From Synechococcus sp. UW140 (GTDB lineage: Bacteria; Cyanobacteriota; Cyanobacteriia; PCC-6307; Cyanobiaceae), in assembly GCA_945875915.1 (NCBI GenBank), contig CAMCMT010000007.1:17907-81906 (forward strand): DNA of 64,000 bases, written 5' to 3'. The translations under genes were made by a program, and so were the position numbers. Of this stretch, positions 8,453-18,766 are shown piece by piece. Position 1 is the stretch's first letter. Each line of letters begins with the position of its first letter. The notes under the pieces are model-generated. The model was given only the letters and a program-made list of their open reading frames with translations, searched no databases and was not told the DNA's origin.

Positions 8453-10933
8453 TCAAAGACCACCTTGGCCGGACCCCATCATCTGCCTTGACTCGGCGCT
8501 AGCTGGCTGGTAGCCGTAGCCATAGGAACCACCATCAGAATCATTGATGATGCGAGGAGTCACCATGATCACTAATTCACGCTTTTCTCGAGCACTCCCT
8601 GAACTGCGAAAGAACTGACCAATAAGGGGCAGATCCCCAAGAATTGGCCATTTGGTGGAAGCTTGGGCGTTGAGGTCAGAAATCACCCCAGTTAGAATGA
8701 GAGTTTGCCCGTCGCGCACCCGTACCGACCCAGTGTCGAGGCGCCTTACACTGAGGATATTGATCGGTCCACAACCCACCACATTTTGAGTAGATGTGGT
8801 GGCCGAAATTGCAGGGGAAAGGTTAAAGGTTACATAGCCATTGTCATCAATCTTTAAGACCCTGGCCCCAAATATTAAACCTGAAGTCCCGAAAGAAGGG
8901 GTACAGGTAATCACATTAGAACCCGTGCCAGATCCCCCTGAACTTGACGCGCTATAGCTTACAATCACCTGGCTTCCAACAGTAACAAACGATTCATTGG
9001 CACGTTCACGGCCGATTGAAGCCTGACCCAAAATAGCTCCGCCGGACTGGACAGATCCGACTCCAGCAGAAGCGCCTCCAGTGATGCTATCAGGATTATC
9101 CGTCAATATCAAAGTAGGCGAAGCGAGCAACTTCGTAGACGATGAAGTGATAGCAGCATTAAGCAAATTATAAAAATTATTAGCATCATATGCGGCGCCT
9201 GGATTAATGGGCGCAGGGGAAAGAGGATCTACGACTACTTGAGATGTGGTCGTTATTGGAGTCAACGCTCCGGTAACTGGGTTAACGAACAAAGTGGTTT
9301 CCGAAACTGTTCCATAGACTGGCTTAGCGGTACTAGCCCCACCGGTAATAGTAGAGAACTGTCCCGCCGGCTGCGCACTTGTCGGAGGAAGCCTATCCCC
9401 CCAGGCCCCGATTAATTTGCCATTATCATTGACAATAAAATTATTACCATATCTAAACGCAAAGCTATTGCTTACTGTAAGATCATTTTGCAAGTTAATA
9501 TCTAAAATTCTCACCGAGAGGGCCACTTGCCGCTGACGTAGATCCAGCTGACGCAGGTAATTCTCGGCTACGGCGATCACCAGGGGGTCGCCGATCAGGG
9601 TGATCGTCTGTAGGCGGGAATCGGTGGTGCCGGTGAGGCCCTTTAGGGGGCCGGTGGTGGCCCCGTAGGTTTCCGTGGTGGTGATCCGCTGGGTTTCCGT
9701 TTGGGTGGTAGTGGTGCCGCCAGCCACCTGGTTACCCTGGGCCGTGCCCGTTTGGGTGGCATTGGTGATCACGGACACTTTTGTGATCGAGGCCCCCAGG
9801 CTGGCAAGGTAATCAGCAGCAGAACTGGCTGAAGCCTGGTTAAGGCGATACACCTTCGAGAGCTGGGTGCCGAAGATCTGGCCCAGCACATTTGGTCCGG
9901 CAACAATCAAATTGCCCTCCAGCCTGGCCTGGAGTCCTGCGCTCAACAGCACAGAATTAATCGCTCGGCTGTAATTTTCGCCGCGAAAAGAGATCGACAC
10001 GGGTGCACCCTGGGTCGAGGCGGCCTCGAGGGGTTTGCCGTCCTTGTCGGTACCAGCAACAAAGACAAAGCCGTAGCCGCCCGTCTCGGCTAAGGCCATC
10101 AGCACATCCCGGGCCGGAGCATTGCGCATCGTCATCGACACGGCTGGGCCATTAACCCGAAGGAAGCCGCGATTGCGCAACACCATGCTGCCCACGGCCA
10201 TGTCACCCAAGGGCGGCGCCACCGCCCGGGGCTGCAGGGCCGGGGCATAGGTGGCCTGGGGCACCGTGCCGGGGTTGCGCAGATCGGCCCGGGCGCTCTG
10301 GCTGCTGGGCTGGGGCACGGTGCTGAAGCTGATCACCAGGTTGCGGCCATCGGCGCCGATCACGGGCCGGGCCAGGGGTAGCCCCGGCAGGGGAACCACC
10401 TGAATCTGATAGGTCGAGCCGCTGCCTTGCAGGCTGATCGACTGGATCCCCGCCTCTGGCAGGGAGATGTTTTGGGCCCCGTAGCGCAACACCGCTGGGC
10501 TGGTGGTGGTCAGCTGGCCGGCCCAGCTATTGCCATTGCGGCCCTGCTGCAACACCGGCGTTGCTCCGGTGCCCTCGATCACCACATCCACGCCGCCCGC
10601 CTGACGCCGCAAACTGAGATGCAGGGAAGCAACGCCCTGGGGAACCGGCTGGGCCCCTGGTCCGGGCTGGCTCGCGGCCACCGGGGTGGTGGCGGCTGCC
10701 TGCTGGGAACTGGGGACAGCAGCCCGCAATGGAATTGCCGCGATGGGCAGGGTGATCGCAGTGACCAGGACAGCAGCTAAGGATCCCCGCGCCTGGGGGG
10801 AGGACAGGCCAGCTGTTCCGACCCAGTTCAGCCAGCGACTGGGACGACGTTGAATCACGCGAGCAGCACCATCATCCTGGGCGCAGCGTATGGGGACGCA
10901 GCCGCGGCGGCTAGGGCTAAAGGGCAAGTTCAT
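8453..10933 (-). CDS. pilQ: Type IV pilus secretin PilQ
   Basis: An 826-residue secretin that forms the outer-membrane pore through which the type IV pilus is extruded. After a hydrophobic export segment (about residues 50-70) there are AMIN-like beta domains, an STN/N0-like region (MTMRNAPARDVLMAL), an N1 KH-like domain and the conserved C-terminal secretin domain with VRDGQTLILTG and LGDLPLIGQFF followed by ELVIMVTPRII. The start overlaps the pilO stop by 4 bp, last in the order pilM-N-O-Q. The 3' third of the gene (about 8.55-9.5 kb) is clearly richer in A/T than the 5' part and the rest of the operon. Confidence 0.93.
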   Translation of the reverse strand: MNLPFSPSRRGCVPIRCAQDDGAARVIQRRPSRWLNWVGTAGLSSPQARGSLAAVLVTAITLPIAAIPLRAAVPSSQQAAATTPVAASQPGPGAQPVPQGVASLHLSLRRQAGGVDVVIEGTGATPVLQQGRNGNSWAGQLTTTSPAVLRYGAQNISLPEAGIQSISLQGSGSTYQIQVVPLPGLPLARPVIGADGRNLVISFSTVPQPSSQSARADLRNPGTVPQATYAPALQPRAVAPPLGDMAVGSMVLRNRGFLRVNGPAVSMTMRNAPARDVLMALAETGGYGFVFVAGTDKDGKPLEAASTQGAPVSISFRGENYSRAINSVLLSAGLQARLEGNLIVAGPNVLGQIFGTQLSKVYRLNQASASSAADYLASLGASITKVSVITNATQTGTAQGNQVAGGTTTTQTETQRITTTETYGATTGPLKGLTGTTDSRLQTITLIGDPLVIAVAENYLRQLDLRQRQVALSVRILDINLQNDLTVSNSFAFRYGNNFIVNDNGKLIGAWGDRLPPTSAQPAGQFSTITGGASTAKPVYGTVSETTLFVNPVTGALTPITTTSQVVVDPLSPAPINPGAAYDANNFYNLLNAAITSSSTKLLASPTLILTDNPDSITGGASAGVGSVQSGGAILGQASIGRERANESFVTVGSQVIVSYSASSSGGSGTGSNVITCTPSFGTSGLIFGARVLKIDDNGYVTFNLSPAISATTSTQNVVGCGPINILSVRRLDTGSVRVRDGQTLILTGVISDLNAQASTKWPILGDLPLIGQFFRSSGSAREKRELVIMVTPRIINDSDGGSYGYGYQPASAESRQMMGSGQGGL

Positions 10934-11640
10934 GACCTGGCTGGTGTCGGTGGCTGGGGGGCGGATGCGGCAGCCTGTTTGGAATACACGCTCAAATTGA
11001 GCTTCAGGGTTGTCGAGCCCTGGGCACCAGCGCTCGGGCCGGCCGGGGCAGCACCTGCCCCCTGTTTGAGGCTGAGATCGCTCTGAACCACCAACAAACT
11101 CAGCGCTTCTAGGCGGCGCAGGAAGGTCAACAGGTTGGGAGCGGGTCCATGGGCGGTGATCAGCAGGGAGGTTTTTTGCAGCCCCGGAGCCAGCAGGGGG
11201 TCGCGCACCTCGGGCGCTTTTTGAGCAGCTGGGGGTGCCGCGGCTGGGGTCGGGACGCCCGTTTGGTTCGGTTCATAGCTATCTAGTTGCACGCCGCTGC
11301 GGCTGGCCTCTGCCCCGATCTGGGCCATAAAGGTGGAGATATCGCCACTGCCGGCAATCAACGACATCAGCTTGGATTGCAGCCGCTGGGCCTCAAGATG
11401 GCGCCGCTCGGCCCGCTCGATCTTGCGTCGAAACTGGGGAACGCTCTGGGCCAGGGCCGTGAGCCGGCTCACTTGGGCCCGATCCTCCTGAAGCTTGTTC
11501 CAACTGGGCAACACCACAAACAGACCCGTGCCCAGGGCCACCAAACCGCCCACCAAGGCAGGCACCCCCCAGAGCACCCGTTCCCTAGTCAACACAAGCT
11601 CAAGCCAGGTCTTGGGCTCCTGGGCCTGGAGGTTGGTCAT
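10930..11640 (-). CDS. pilO: Type IV pilus assembly protein PilO
   Basis: A 236-residue bitopic inner-membrane protein. A short cytoplasmic N terminus is followed by one membrane helix (about residues 24-44), a coiled-coil region rich in Arg/Glu/Gln (about 50-95), and a periplasmic ferredoxin-like domain interrupted by an Ala/Pro-rich loop near 130-145. It pairs with PilN to link the PilM ring to the PilQ secretin. Both ends overlap neighbouring genes by 4 bp. Assignment rests mainly on topology and position between pilN and pilQ. Confidence 0.85.
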   Translation of the reverse strand: MTNLQAQEPKTWLELVLTRERVLWGVPALVGGLVALGTGLFVVLPSWNKLQEDRAQVSRLTALAQSVPQFRRKIERAERRHLEAQRLQSKLMSLIAGSGDISTFMAQIGAEASRSGVQLDSYEPNQTGVPTPAAAPPAAQKAPEVRDPLLAPGLQKTSLLITAHGPAPNLLTFLRRLEALSLLVVQSDLSLKQGAGAAPAGPSAGAQGSTTLKLNLSVYSKQAAASAPQPPTPARS

Positions 11641-12335
11641 TGCAGCACCCCTGCGGCCTGGAGGATCTCCAGGCGCCTGGCCATGCCGCTGGCCCCCAGC
11701 CGTTGCAGTTGCTTGAGTTTGGCCATGGGGTCCAGGGTCTTGAAACTGCTGGCCAGTTCAAAACTGACCTGGCCAGGGGCCACTCCAGCCGTGCCCGCCT
11801 CACGGCTGACCTTGACAACCTTGACGGAATCCGGCTGGAACATGGGCGAATAGGCCAGCTGCAGCTGCAGGGCATTGATGCGCTGGAAGGCGCCCGGATC
11901 ATTGCCGCCACCCTTCAGGGAGAAGACCGGTCCCACAACTGAGGCGTCCTTAAGCTCCACGCCACTGGGGGCCAGCTGGAACAGGTTGGCGACCAGGGCG
12001 GAACCGGATGACACGCTCACCAGCCCATTCGCCAACCCCTGGTTACTGGCCTCCAGGGTCTTGGCCCCTGCCAGGGCGCCCTTGAGTTGCCCATCTAGGG
12101 CCTGGACCCTGGTGGGCAAAGCAGTCAGCTGGGACATTTTGGCAGCGACCTGGGAATCCCAATACCCCAGGGCAAGTTGCAGTCCCAGGGCAGGTAAGAG
12201 CAGGGCACCTCCGAAAAGCCCTCCCACCAGCATCAACTGCCAGGCCGGCTTGGTTCTGGACGGGTCGCCGGGCAAGCCGACCTCAAGGCGGCGCTGCCGC
12301 AACAAATCGACGGGGCCCTGGAACAGGCTGGTCAT
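11637..12335 (-). CDS. pilN: Type IV pilus assembly protein PilN
   Basis: A protein of about 232 residues starting at the ATG at 12335, which overlaps the pilM stop. The open frame runs 47 codons further upstream but that part lies inside pilM and is Gly/Arg-rich noise. The N-terminal cytoplasmic tail (about residues 1-30) is the part that binds PilM in the family. A single membrane helix follows (about 33-55), then a coiled coil and a periplasmic Fimbrial-assembly domain. It dimerises with PilO in the pilus alignment complex. Confidence 0.85.
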   Translation of the reverse strand: MTSLFQGPVDLLRQRRLEVGLPGDPSRTKPAWQLMLVGGLFGGALLLPALGLQLALGYWDSQVAAKMSQLTALPTRVQALDGQLKGALAGAKTLEASNQGLANGLVSVSSGSALVANLFQLAPSGVELKDASVVGPVFSLKGGGNDPGAFQRINALQLQLAYSPMFQPDSVKVVKVSREAGTAGVAPGQVSFELASSFKTLDPMAKLKQLQRLGASGMARRLEILQAAGVLQ

Positions 12336-13324
12336 CGGTAGGCCTCCACCAGGGCCAGCCCCAGGAGCCGCAGCAACTCCACCCCGGCCGGGATGGCCCC
12401 CTCCTCGGCGATCTGCGGTTCCGCTGGACCCGCCAGCCAGCCCAGGGCGAGGGGATCGGCCACCACCAGCTCCCAAGCCGGTAGGAGTTGCCTCAGGGGC
12501 TCCACCACCGCCTCGGCCAAGGCGGCCTGGGAGCCATGCAGCACGAGCTGAACCGAGGTCACGCCCCGCTCCTGTTGGCGCCAGTAGTCAACCGATCGCC
12601 GCAGCTCGTCGGCCAGCAGCTCGATTCCAGCCAGGGAGCCAGCCAACCGCCGCCCATAGACCGGAATCCCCCGTTGCACTAACAGGAGATGGCCACTGTC
12701 CTTCGAGAGTTCGAGCACGGCCACCACCTGGCCCTCCGGTGCCTCGTTCAGCACGGGCTCCAGGGCCCGCAGCACGCAAACCTGGCCCGCCTCCAGGCCA
12801 TCGAGGCTGAGGCCAGCGGTGGCAACGGTGTCAATCCAGCCCTGCAATAACGCCTTGCGCACCGCAATCACCAGGGAGCTGGGCGCAGTCGCGCCGGCGG
12901 CCGGCTCTAGGCGAATCACGCGCAGATCGGCCGACTGGATCGGCAGGCGGAAGCCGGCCTCCCGGCCCCGCTCGATCAACAGGCGACGAGGATCCTCGGG
13001 CCAATCGGGCCCAGGCCATTGCACCAGGTGCCACTCGGATGCCAGCTCCGGCAGTACTGCCGCCACCCGGGCTGCGGCAAAACCCCGTTCCACCAGCAAG
13101 TCGCCGATGAAATCGGCCAGGGCCTCGGTCCGCACCGGGATGCCCTGCTCACAGGTACCAGCCGGCAAGGGAACCCGCTCGAGCCACTTGACGGTGGGGA
13201 TTGGGCCCCGACGGTGCAAGGCCAGCAGGGTCACAAAGTGATCGTCCAGCTCAAGCAGTACCTGTGATGGAAACAACCAGGTTTGGAGCGGAATCAGGCG
13301 ATCAACGACTCCCGCAAACACCAA
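12332..13324 (-). CDS. pilM: Type IV pilus assembly protein PilM
   Basis: A protein of about 330 residues with the actin/FtsA-like fold of PilM. It forms the cytoplasmic ring of the type IV pilus machine and binds the PilN N terminus. Visible features are the early beta-strand pair around VLLELDDHFVTLLAL, a middle region with a VVAVLELSKDSGHLLLVQRG-like hairpin, and a C-terminal helix. The first codon of the open frame is TTG, with a GTG just after it, so the exact start is unsure. It is first of the pilMNOQ operon. The family is weakly conserved, so part of the call comes from the operon. Confidence 0.82.
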   Translation of the reverse strand: MVFAGVVDRLIPLQTWLFPSQVLLELDDHFVTLLALHRRGPIPTVKWLERVPLPAGTCEQGIPVRTEALADFIGDLLVERGFAAARVAAVLPELASEWHLVQWPGPDWPEDPRRLLIERGREAGFRLPIQSADLRVIRLEPAAGATAPSSLVIAVRKALLQGWIDTVATAGLSLDGLEAGQVCVLRALEPVLNEAPEGQVVAVLELSKDSGHLLLVQRGIPVYGRRLAGSLAGIELLADELRRSVDYWRQQERGVTSVQLVLHGSQAALAEAVVEPLRQLLPAWELVVADPLALGWLAGPAEPQIAEEGAIPAGVELLRLLGLALVEAYR

Positions 13325-13362
13325 GAGCGACGACCAACAAGTTGCTGCAGATTATCGGCTGT

Positions 13363-14550
13363 TTAGCGCCAAGTCACGCCACTGCCGACCGCTTCGCCGA
13401 TGGAGCGGAACCCATGGCGATCTAGCTGGGTCAGCAACCCCTCCAGGATCGCCGGCACTAGGGCCGGGCCGCCATAGATCCAACCGGTGTACAGCTGAAT
13501 TAGGCAGGCCCCCGCCGTGATCCGCTCCCAGGCCGCCTGGGGGGAATCGATGCCACCCACGCCAATCAGGGGCAGGGCAGGGCCCGCCGTCGCCCGCAGC
13601 CGCCGAATCACCTCCAGGGCCCGGTGCCGCAGGGGCGCCCCACTCAATCCGCCCGCTTCTTCCGCCAGGGTGCGGCTGGTCTGGGCCAGGCGGCGCCCCT
13701 CCAGTCCAAAGCGATCCAGGCTGGTATTCACCGCAATCACGCCTGCTAGGCCCTCCTCGTAGGCGAGGCGGGCAATGCCATCAATGGCCTCGTCCTCCAG
13801 GTCGGGGGCGATCTTGACCAGCAGGGGCGGACAGGCCGGCAGCCGCCGCAGCCGTTCCACCAGCCGGCGCAACGGGACCTCCCCCTGCAGCTCCCGCAGC
13901 CCCGGCGTGTTCGGCGAACTGACGTTAATGACGGCGTAATCGGCCAGGGGAGCCAGCAACTCCAGGGAGGAGGCGTAGTCGTCCGCGGCCAGCTCCAGGG
14001 GGGTCGCCTTGGATTTGCCCAGGTTCAGGCCCAACACCGCCGGCCGCTGGCCTGGCGGCTCCAGGGCCTGCCGTTCCAGCGACCGCAGCACCGCCTGGGC
14101 GCCGATGTTGTTGAAGCCCATGCGGTTGAGGGCCGCCCGCTCTGCCGCCAGCCGGAACAGGCGCGGCCTGGGATTGCCAGCCTGGGCCTGCCAGGTGATC
14201 GTGCCCAGTTCGGCAAAGCCAAAACCGAACTGGTGCCAGATGCCGGCGGCCACGCCGTTCTTGTCAAAGCCGGCGGCCAGGCCGACCGGATTGGCAAAGC
14301 GGCAGCCAAACAGGCTCTGCTCCAGGCGCAGATCGCGCCGCTGCAGCTCGGCCCCCAGGCCGGCCAAACTGCCGGACACCAGGGGCCAGTGGCGCCTCAG
14401 GGAGGCCTGGCCCAGGGCCGCCAAGGTCAGCTGGCTGAGCTGCTCGGCATCGGCGCCGTCATCACGGCTGAGCAGGGGGCCCACCCACTGGCTGTAGAGG
14501 CCAGCGGTGCTGGTGGCAACCGCTGCTCCCGCCGGGTTTGGCACGGCCAT
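13363..14550 (-). CDS. pyrD: Dihydroorotate dehydrogenase (quinone), class 2
   Basis: This 395-residue FMN enzyme oxidises dihydroorotate to orotate in pyrimidine synthesis and passes electrons to quinone. The N-terminal helical extension typical of membrane-associated class 2 enzymes is present. Key segments are [13 protein letters not shown] and MGFNNIG for flavin binding and substrate contact, [11 protein letters not shown] with the class 2 catalytic Ser, and the phosphate-binding GVGGI near the C terminus. It lies 4 bp downstream of rnhA on the same strand. Confidence 0.95.
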   Translation of the reverse strand: MAVPNPAGAAVATSTAGLYSQWVGPLLSRDDGADAEQLSQLTLAALGQASLRRHWPLVSGSLAGLGAELQRRDLRLEQSLFGCRFANPVGLAAGFDKNGVAAGIWHQFGFGFAELGTITWQAQAGNPRPRLFRLAAERAALNRMGFNNIGAQAVLRSLERQALEPPGQRPAVLGLNLGKSKATPLELAADDYASSLELLAPLADYAVINVSSPNTPGLRELQGEVPLRRLVERLRRLPACPPLLVKIAPDLEDEAIDGIARLAYEEGLAGVIAVNTSLDRFGLEGRRLAQTSRTLAEEAGGLSGAPLRHRALEVIRRLRATAGPALPLIGVGGIDSPQAAWERITAGACLIQLYTGWIYGGPALVPAILEGLLTQLDRHGFRSIGEAVGSGVTWR

Positions 14551-14554
14551 GGCC

Positions 14555-15436
14555 TCAGGTCCCGGGGATCATTGGTTCCGATCCTGCCGCGTCACGCTCC
14601 AGGCGCCAGCGACCATCGGCATCGGGCAGCACCCTCCAATCCCGCCAGGTCCAGGCGGTGGCCTTCTCGGCCAGCTGCTTCATCGGCACTTGCACCAACT
14701 GGGCCAGTTCCACCAGGCTGAGGGAGTATCCCCCCGCCGCCAGGCGGTCAGCCAACTCCAGGCGGCTGAGTAGCTGGCCCAGGGCTACTGGTGCCGCCTC
14801 AGGGACGGGTTCGGCGCCAACCGGGCTGGCCTGCCCTGGGCTGCTCTCAACCGCAAGCACCGTTTGGCTGGCCCGCACCTTGGGCCGCAAGCCAACCTCC
14901 GCAGCTGCGCTGGGCGAAAGACCTGGAACGGGTCCCGCCTGGGGGCTGGCCTGGGCCAGGGCGGGCCGCCCCCCCTTGGCAAAGGCCACCGCAATCGCAT
15001 CACAGCGATCGTTGTCGGGATCACCGCTATGGCCTTTCACATAGCTGAACGGCACCCCCGCCAAACGGGCCCGATCGAGGGCCTCCCACAGCTCCCGGTT
15101 CAGCACCGGTGAGCCGGACGCGGTGCGCCAGCCCTTGCGTTTCCAGCCCGCCATCCACTTGGAGAAGCCATCGATCACATAGCGGCTATCGGTGCGGATC
15201 GTCAGGCTGGGGTGGCAAGGCAGATCCTTGAGGCACTCCAGCAGCACAAGGGCCGCCTTGAGCTCCATACGGTTATTGGTGGTGGCCGGGTCGGCCGCCC
15301 CGAATTCCTGGACGCTCCCGTCCTCAAAGCGCAGCAAGCTGCCCCAGCCCCCCGGGCCGGGGTTGCCGCTGCAGGCCCCATCGCAGGCCGCGGCCACCAC
15401 CCGGGGCGGGGACTGGTCAGGGGTCACTGGGCCCAT
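14555..15436 (-). CDS. rnhA: Ribonuclease HI with C-terminal extension
   Basis: About 293 residues from the ATG at 15436; the frame is open a further 25 codons but they carry no domain. RNase HI removes RNA from RNA-DNA hybrids. The four acidic active-site residues are visible: Asp in [14 protein letters not shown], Glu in NNRMELKA, Asp in IRTDSRYV, and the late Asp after [16 protein letters not shown]-terminal extension of about 130 residues begins after the canonical domain: an Ala/Pro-rich linker then a compact Leu/Trp-rich segment (about 215-285) that may be a small helical domain of unknown role. It is probably co-transcribed with pyrD. Confidence 0.9.
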   Translation of the reverse strand: MGPVTPDQSPPRVVAAACDGACSGNPGPGGWGSLLRFEDGSVQEFGAADPATTNNRMELKAALVLLECLKDLPCHPSLTIRTDSRYVIDGFSKWMAGWKRKGWRTASGSPVLNRELWEALDRARLAGVPFSYVKGHSGDPDNDRCDAIAVAFAKGGRPALAQASPQAGPVPGLSPSAAAEVGLRPKVRASQTVLAVESSPGQASPVGAEPVPEAAPVALGQLLSRLELADRLAAGGYSLSLVELAQLVQVPMKQLAEKATAWTWRDWRVLPDADGRWRLERDAAGSEPMIPGT

Positions 15437-15489
15437 CGAGCAGGGTCTGGTACAAAGCGTGTCTAGAGCGTCGTTGAGGAGCCTTCCCC

Positions 15490-16194
15490 ATGCAGCGAAC
15501 TTACCTCCCATGGCTGGGCCTGACGGCCCTGGCGGCAGGCGCCAGTGTCAGCCTGCTTCCCCAGGTCCTCGCCGGCGATCTGTTCAGCAGCCAGCCGCTC
15601 GACAACAGCCGCTTTGCCGTGCTGGCGAAGCCTGTGGGCCGCAGCGACTGGACCCTCCTGGTGCTTGAGCAGCTGGCGCCCTTGCCCCGTTGCTGGGGCA
15701 GCCGCGCCGATGGGCTGGTGGACCCGGCCCTGAACCGCTTCGACTACACCGGCATCTGCAGCCGTTACCTCGATAGCAATGGCTATTCGCTGCGGGTGGG
15801 CCAGAGCGACTTGGGCGGCAGCTACCGGTTGCGGCTGAAACAACAGGGCACCAGCCTGGAGCTGCTGGCCATGAACCCGAACGAGGCCACCGAACTGGTC
15901 GTGGGCAAGGGTCGCCTCAGCCGGCGCGACCGCGATGGTTTCGTTGCCCTGCAACTGGAACCAGGCTGGGAACTGCAGCGCCGCCTCTATGGCCAGCAGG
16001 CCTTGAGCCACGTGTATTTTGCCAACGCCACCCCGCTGGCCCGCCTGCTTGCCAGTAGTGCGCTGGCGCCGGGTTACCCAGCAGGTGGCGCCTCCAGCCT
16101 GTCTCCGCCCCATGCCTCCCTACCAGGCTCCCAGGGGGGGCGGAGCGCCGGCGAAGGTCCGATCCCCCTGCAGGTGATTCCGTTCAAGCCGTGA
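15490..16194 (+). CDS. Secreted DUF3747 domain protein
   Basis: A 234-residue protein with a signal peptide (residues 1-28). The DUF3747 region follows, starting near [22 protein letters not shown] residues and containing the conserved Cys pair (about C76 and C98) and Trp residues. This family is largely cyanobacterial and its function is unknown. The last 35 residues are Pro/Gly/Ser-rich and probably disordered. It is divergent from rnhA with a 53-bp gap. Confidence 0.75.
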   Translation: MQRTYLPWLGLTALAAGASVSLLPQVLAGDLFSSQPLDNSRFAVLAKPVGRSDWTLLVLEQLAPLPRCWGSRADGLVDPALNRFDYTGICSRYLDSNGYSLRVGQSDLGGSYRLRLKQQGTSLELLAMNPNEATELVVGKGRLSRRDRDGFVALQLEPGWELQRRLYGQQALSHVYFANATPLARLLASSALAPGYPAGGASSLSPPHASLPGSQGGRSAGEGPIPLQVIPFKP

Positions 16195-16275
16195 GGCACC
16201 CAGGCCCCCGCCGGACAGTTGCCACAGCGGCCTAGGACCAGCCCAACCCCCATTACCGACCCCTTAAGGTTGTTG

Positions 16276-16378
16276 GGTGTGAGGAGTGCAGAACGACTTT
16301 TCGGGGTCGAAACGAGGACAGACTCCCGAAAACCGTTCCTAACTCAAAGCCCCTGCCTTCGGCGGGGCTTTTTTTTTG
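16276..16378 (+). ncRNA. Candidate Yfr2-like (Cyano-1) small RNA
   Basis: Between the DUF3747 gene and the rplL 3' end there is a compact plus-strand unit: a possible -10 box (TTAAGGT, 16264-16270), a small hairpin closed by CGAC/GTCG (16294-16309), an unpaired purine-rich stretch starting GAAACGAGGACAGA (16309-16322), and a Rho-independent terminator ending in a T-tract (16347-16377). From memory, Yfr2-family RNAs have a 5' hairpin, a near-invariant unpaired AAACUAGGAAACA and a terminator; the stretch here matches 10 of those 13 positions. Length of about 100 nt also fits. The family assignment is an inference and the transcript ends are estimates. Confidence 0.45.
16347..16378 (+). terminator. 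Rho-independent terminator of the candidate small RNA
   Basis: The stem AAGCCCC/GGGGCTT extended by GCC/GGC (one bulged T), with a TTC loop, is followed by seven T. It lies 153 bp after the DUF3747 stop, so it could also end read-through from that gene. Confidence 0.85.
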
Positions 16379-16416
16379 TCCGTCATACCTCCCCCAGGCC
16401 GGCCGGCAACGCGCAG

Positions 16417-16451
16417 AAAAAAGGGCCAGCCCCGCAGCGCAGGACTGGCCC
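16417..16451 (-). terminator. Rho-independent terminator of the rplKAJL transcript
   Basis: On the minus strand a GC-rich hairpin with arms GGGCCAG and CTGGCCC (16423-16429 and 16445-16451) is followed directly by six T. It lies about 70 nt downstream of the rplL stop, facing the small-RNA terminator on the other strand. Confidence 0.85.
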
Positions 16452-16518
16452 CCATGGCCACAAGGGTGGGATTGGGGCTGGCGAGGGACCCGGGGGACCC
16501 TTCACCAGCTCGCCAGGC

Positions 16519-16902
16519 TCACTTGATGGTGACTTTGCCGCCGACGTCTTCGACGGCCTTCTTGATGGCCTCGGCATCGGCCTTGGACACGCCTTCCTTG
16601 ATGGGGGTAGGAGCGCCTTCCACCAGGGCCTTGGCTTCGCCCAGGCCGAGGCCGGTGACTTCGCGCACGGCCTTGAGGACCTTGATCTTGGCAGCCGCAT
16701 CGAAACCATCAAGGATGGCGTCGAATTCGGTCTGCTCTTCAACGGCTTCAGCGGCGGCGGCAGGAGCCGCCGCCATCATGACGCCGGCGGATGCGGCAGC
16801 GGACACACCGAAAGCCTCTTCGATCTGCTTGACAAGCTCGGAAGCCTCAAGCAGCGAAAGGGTTTTCAGTGATTCGAGAATCTCGTCAGTTTTAGTAGAC
16901 AT
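16519..16902 (-). CDS. rplL: 50S ribosomal protein L7/L12
   Basis: A 127-residue stalk protein that recruits translation GTPases. The N-terminal dimerisation helices (about residues 1-32), an Ala-rich hinge (about 38-53) and the C-terminal domain with [26 protein letters not shown] residues are all present. It is the last gene of the ribosomal cluster and is followed by a strong terminator. Confidence 0.97.
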   Translation of the reverse strand: MSTKTDEILESLKTLSLLEASELVKQIEEAFGVSAAASAGVMMAAAPAAAAEAVEEQTEFDAILDGFDAAAKIKVLKAVREVTGLGLGEAKALVEGAPTPIKEGVSKADAEAIKKAVEDVGGKVTIK

Positions 16903-16990
16903 GGTTGGGAATCAGCAACAGATCTGTTGGGTGAACAGTTGGATCGGTGGAGCTCAGTGGAATCACAATCTGCATACGCAGAGGGCGATC

Positions 16991-17518
16991 TCAGCTGCCT
17001 TCGCCTTCGGCGTGCTGCTTGAGCGCCCGAGCAAGACCGGATGGAACTTCGTTGATGCCCACTGCAACCTTGGTGGCCACGGCATTGATCGCACCGGCGA
17101 TCTGGGCCATGAGCACCTCCTTGGAGGGCAGATCCCCGATGGCCTGAATGTCTTTGAGCGAAAGGAGTTTGCCTTCGAAAAGGCCCCCTTTCACATCCGA
17201 CTTCTTCGTGTCCTTCTGGAAGGACTGAATGGCCTTCACCGCACTGCCGACATCGCCCTTAACAAGGACGAAGGCATTGGTACCGGTGAGCAGGGAATCG
17301 AGTTCCGACCAGGCGCTGTTGCCATCAATGGCCCGACGCATCAAGGTGTTTTTAGTCACCTTGCATGTGCCGTTGCTGGGCTGCAGGCGAACCCGCAGAT
17401 CAGACATTTCCTTGATGGAGAGACCCTTGAAATCAAGGACCACCGCCAGTTCGGCCTCACCGAGGAGCCCCTTGAGCTCTTCGACGATCTGTTGCTTGTT
17501 CTCCAGCGTGCGGCCCAT
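16991..17518 (-). CDS. rplJ: 50S ribosomal protein L10
   Basis: A 175-residue protein that anchors L7/L12 dimers on the large subunit. The ATG at 17518 (reading GRTLENKQQ) is chosen because the family starts there; nine more codons upstream are open. The [14 protein letters not shown] and C-terminal Ala-rich helix regions are typical. The long leader upstream (17519-17835) is where L10(L12)4 autoregulation usually acts. Confidence 0.96.
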   Translation of the reverse strand: MGRTLENKQQIVEELKGLLGEAELAVVLDFKGLSIKEMSDLRVRLQPSNGTCKVTKNTLMRRAIDGNSAWSELDSLLTGTNAFVLVKGDVGSAVKAIQSFQKDTKKSDVKGGLFEGKLLSLKDIQAIGDLPSKEVLMAQIAGAINAVATKVAVGINEVPSGLARALKQHAEGEGS

Positions 17519-17835
17519 AGGAAGTGGAACGGATCGGGGGAACAAGCCGGGAACGCGGCCCCAGAAAACAAAGCGTTCCCTAAGGAACCCGTTGTCGAGG
17601 CCGCCTATCGTTCCGTCCGTTCCGGGGCAAAGCCCCGATCGGGTCCAAAAGTCTTGCGAGCACCTCGGCAGGACTTATGACCTTGGCAACCCTGAAATCA
17701 GGGACACCCAGCTCACCTGCTGTCTTGGGTAGGGCGCGTGCCCTCTGGCTTTCGCCAGTAGGTCAACTTACAACATGGGGGTCGGACCCCCTAAACGAGG
17801 AAAAAAGAGGGGGCAGCATGGGCCCCCCTCGGGCC
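17519..17835 (-). promoter_or_regulatory. Long rplJ leader, candidate L10 autoregulatory RNA
   Basis: This 317-bp stretch between rplA and rplJ holds no plausible gene. On the minus strand it contains several hairpin-forming segments, including GGGGCTTTGCCCC (reading complement near 17626-17638) and CCCTGATTTCAGGG (complement near 17690-17703). Bacterial rplJ leaders often fold into a kink-turn RNA bound by L10(L12)4. The position fits, but I could not confirm the consensus by eye. Confidence 0.45.
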
Positions 17836-18543
<708 letters not shown>

Positions 18544-18636
18544 GGCGGGAACGGGGTGCGGGCGACCGGAGGGGTCTCCCCCGAATGGGGTGAATGGGGA
18601 ACGGATCAGCCTTGGTCTGGCAGCGACTCACCAATC

Positions 18637-18710
18637 AGCTTTGGCTTGGGAGCTTTTGGCTGGAAAGCTTTTGGCTGGAGAGGTTTGGACGGCGCAGGTT
18701 TGGGCTGGAT
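18637..18710. repeat. Five imperfect ~15-bp tandem repeats between rplK and rplA
   Basis: Units at 18637-18650 (14 bp), 18651-18665, 18666-18680, 18681-18695 and 18696-18710 share the pattern AGCTTTTGGCTGGAA with a few changes. Units two and three differ at one position only. They lie in the 223-bp rplK-rplA spacer, which holds no convincing gene, so they would be in the untranslated part of the ribosomal mRNA. Confidence 0.7.
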
Positions 18711-18766
18711 GACTAGGGCGGGATCGAGACAGCGGCCCAAGGAGCCCCTGGTTCGGTGCCGGCGCT

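Noticed and set aside
16376..17680. 434-codon frame antisense to rplL/rplJ
   Set aside because: Shadow of the ribosomal genes; no domain or start context.
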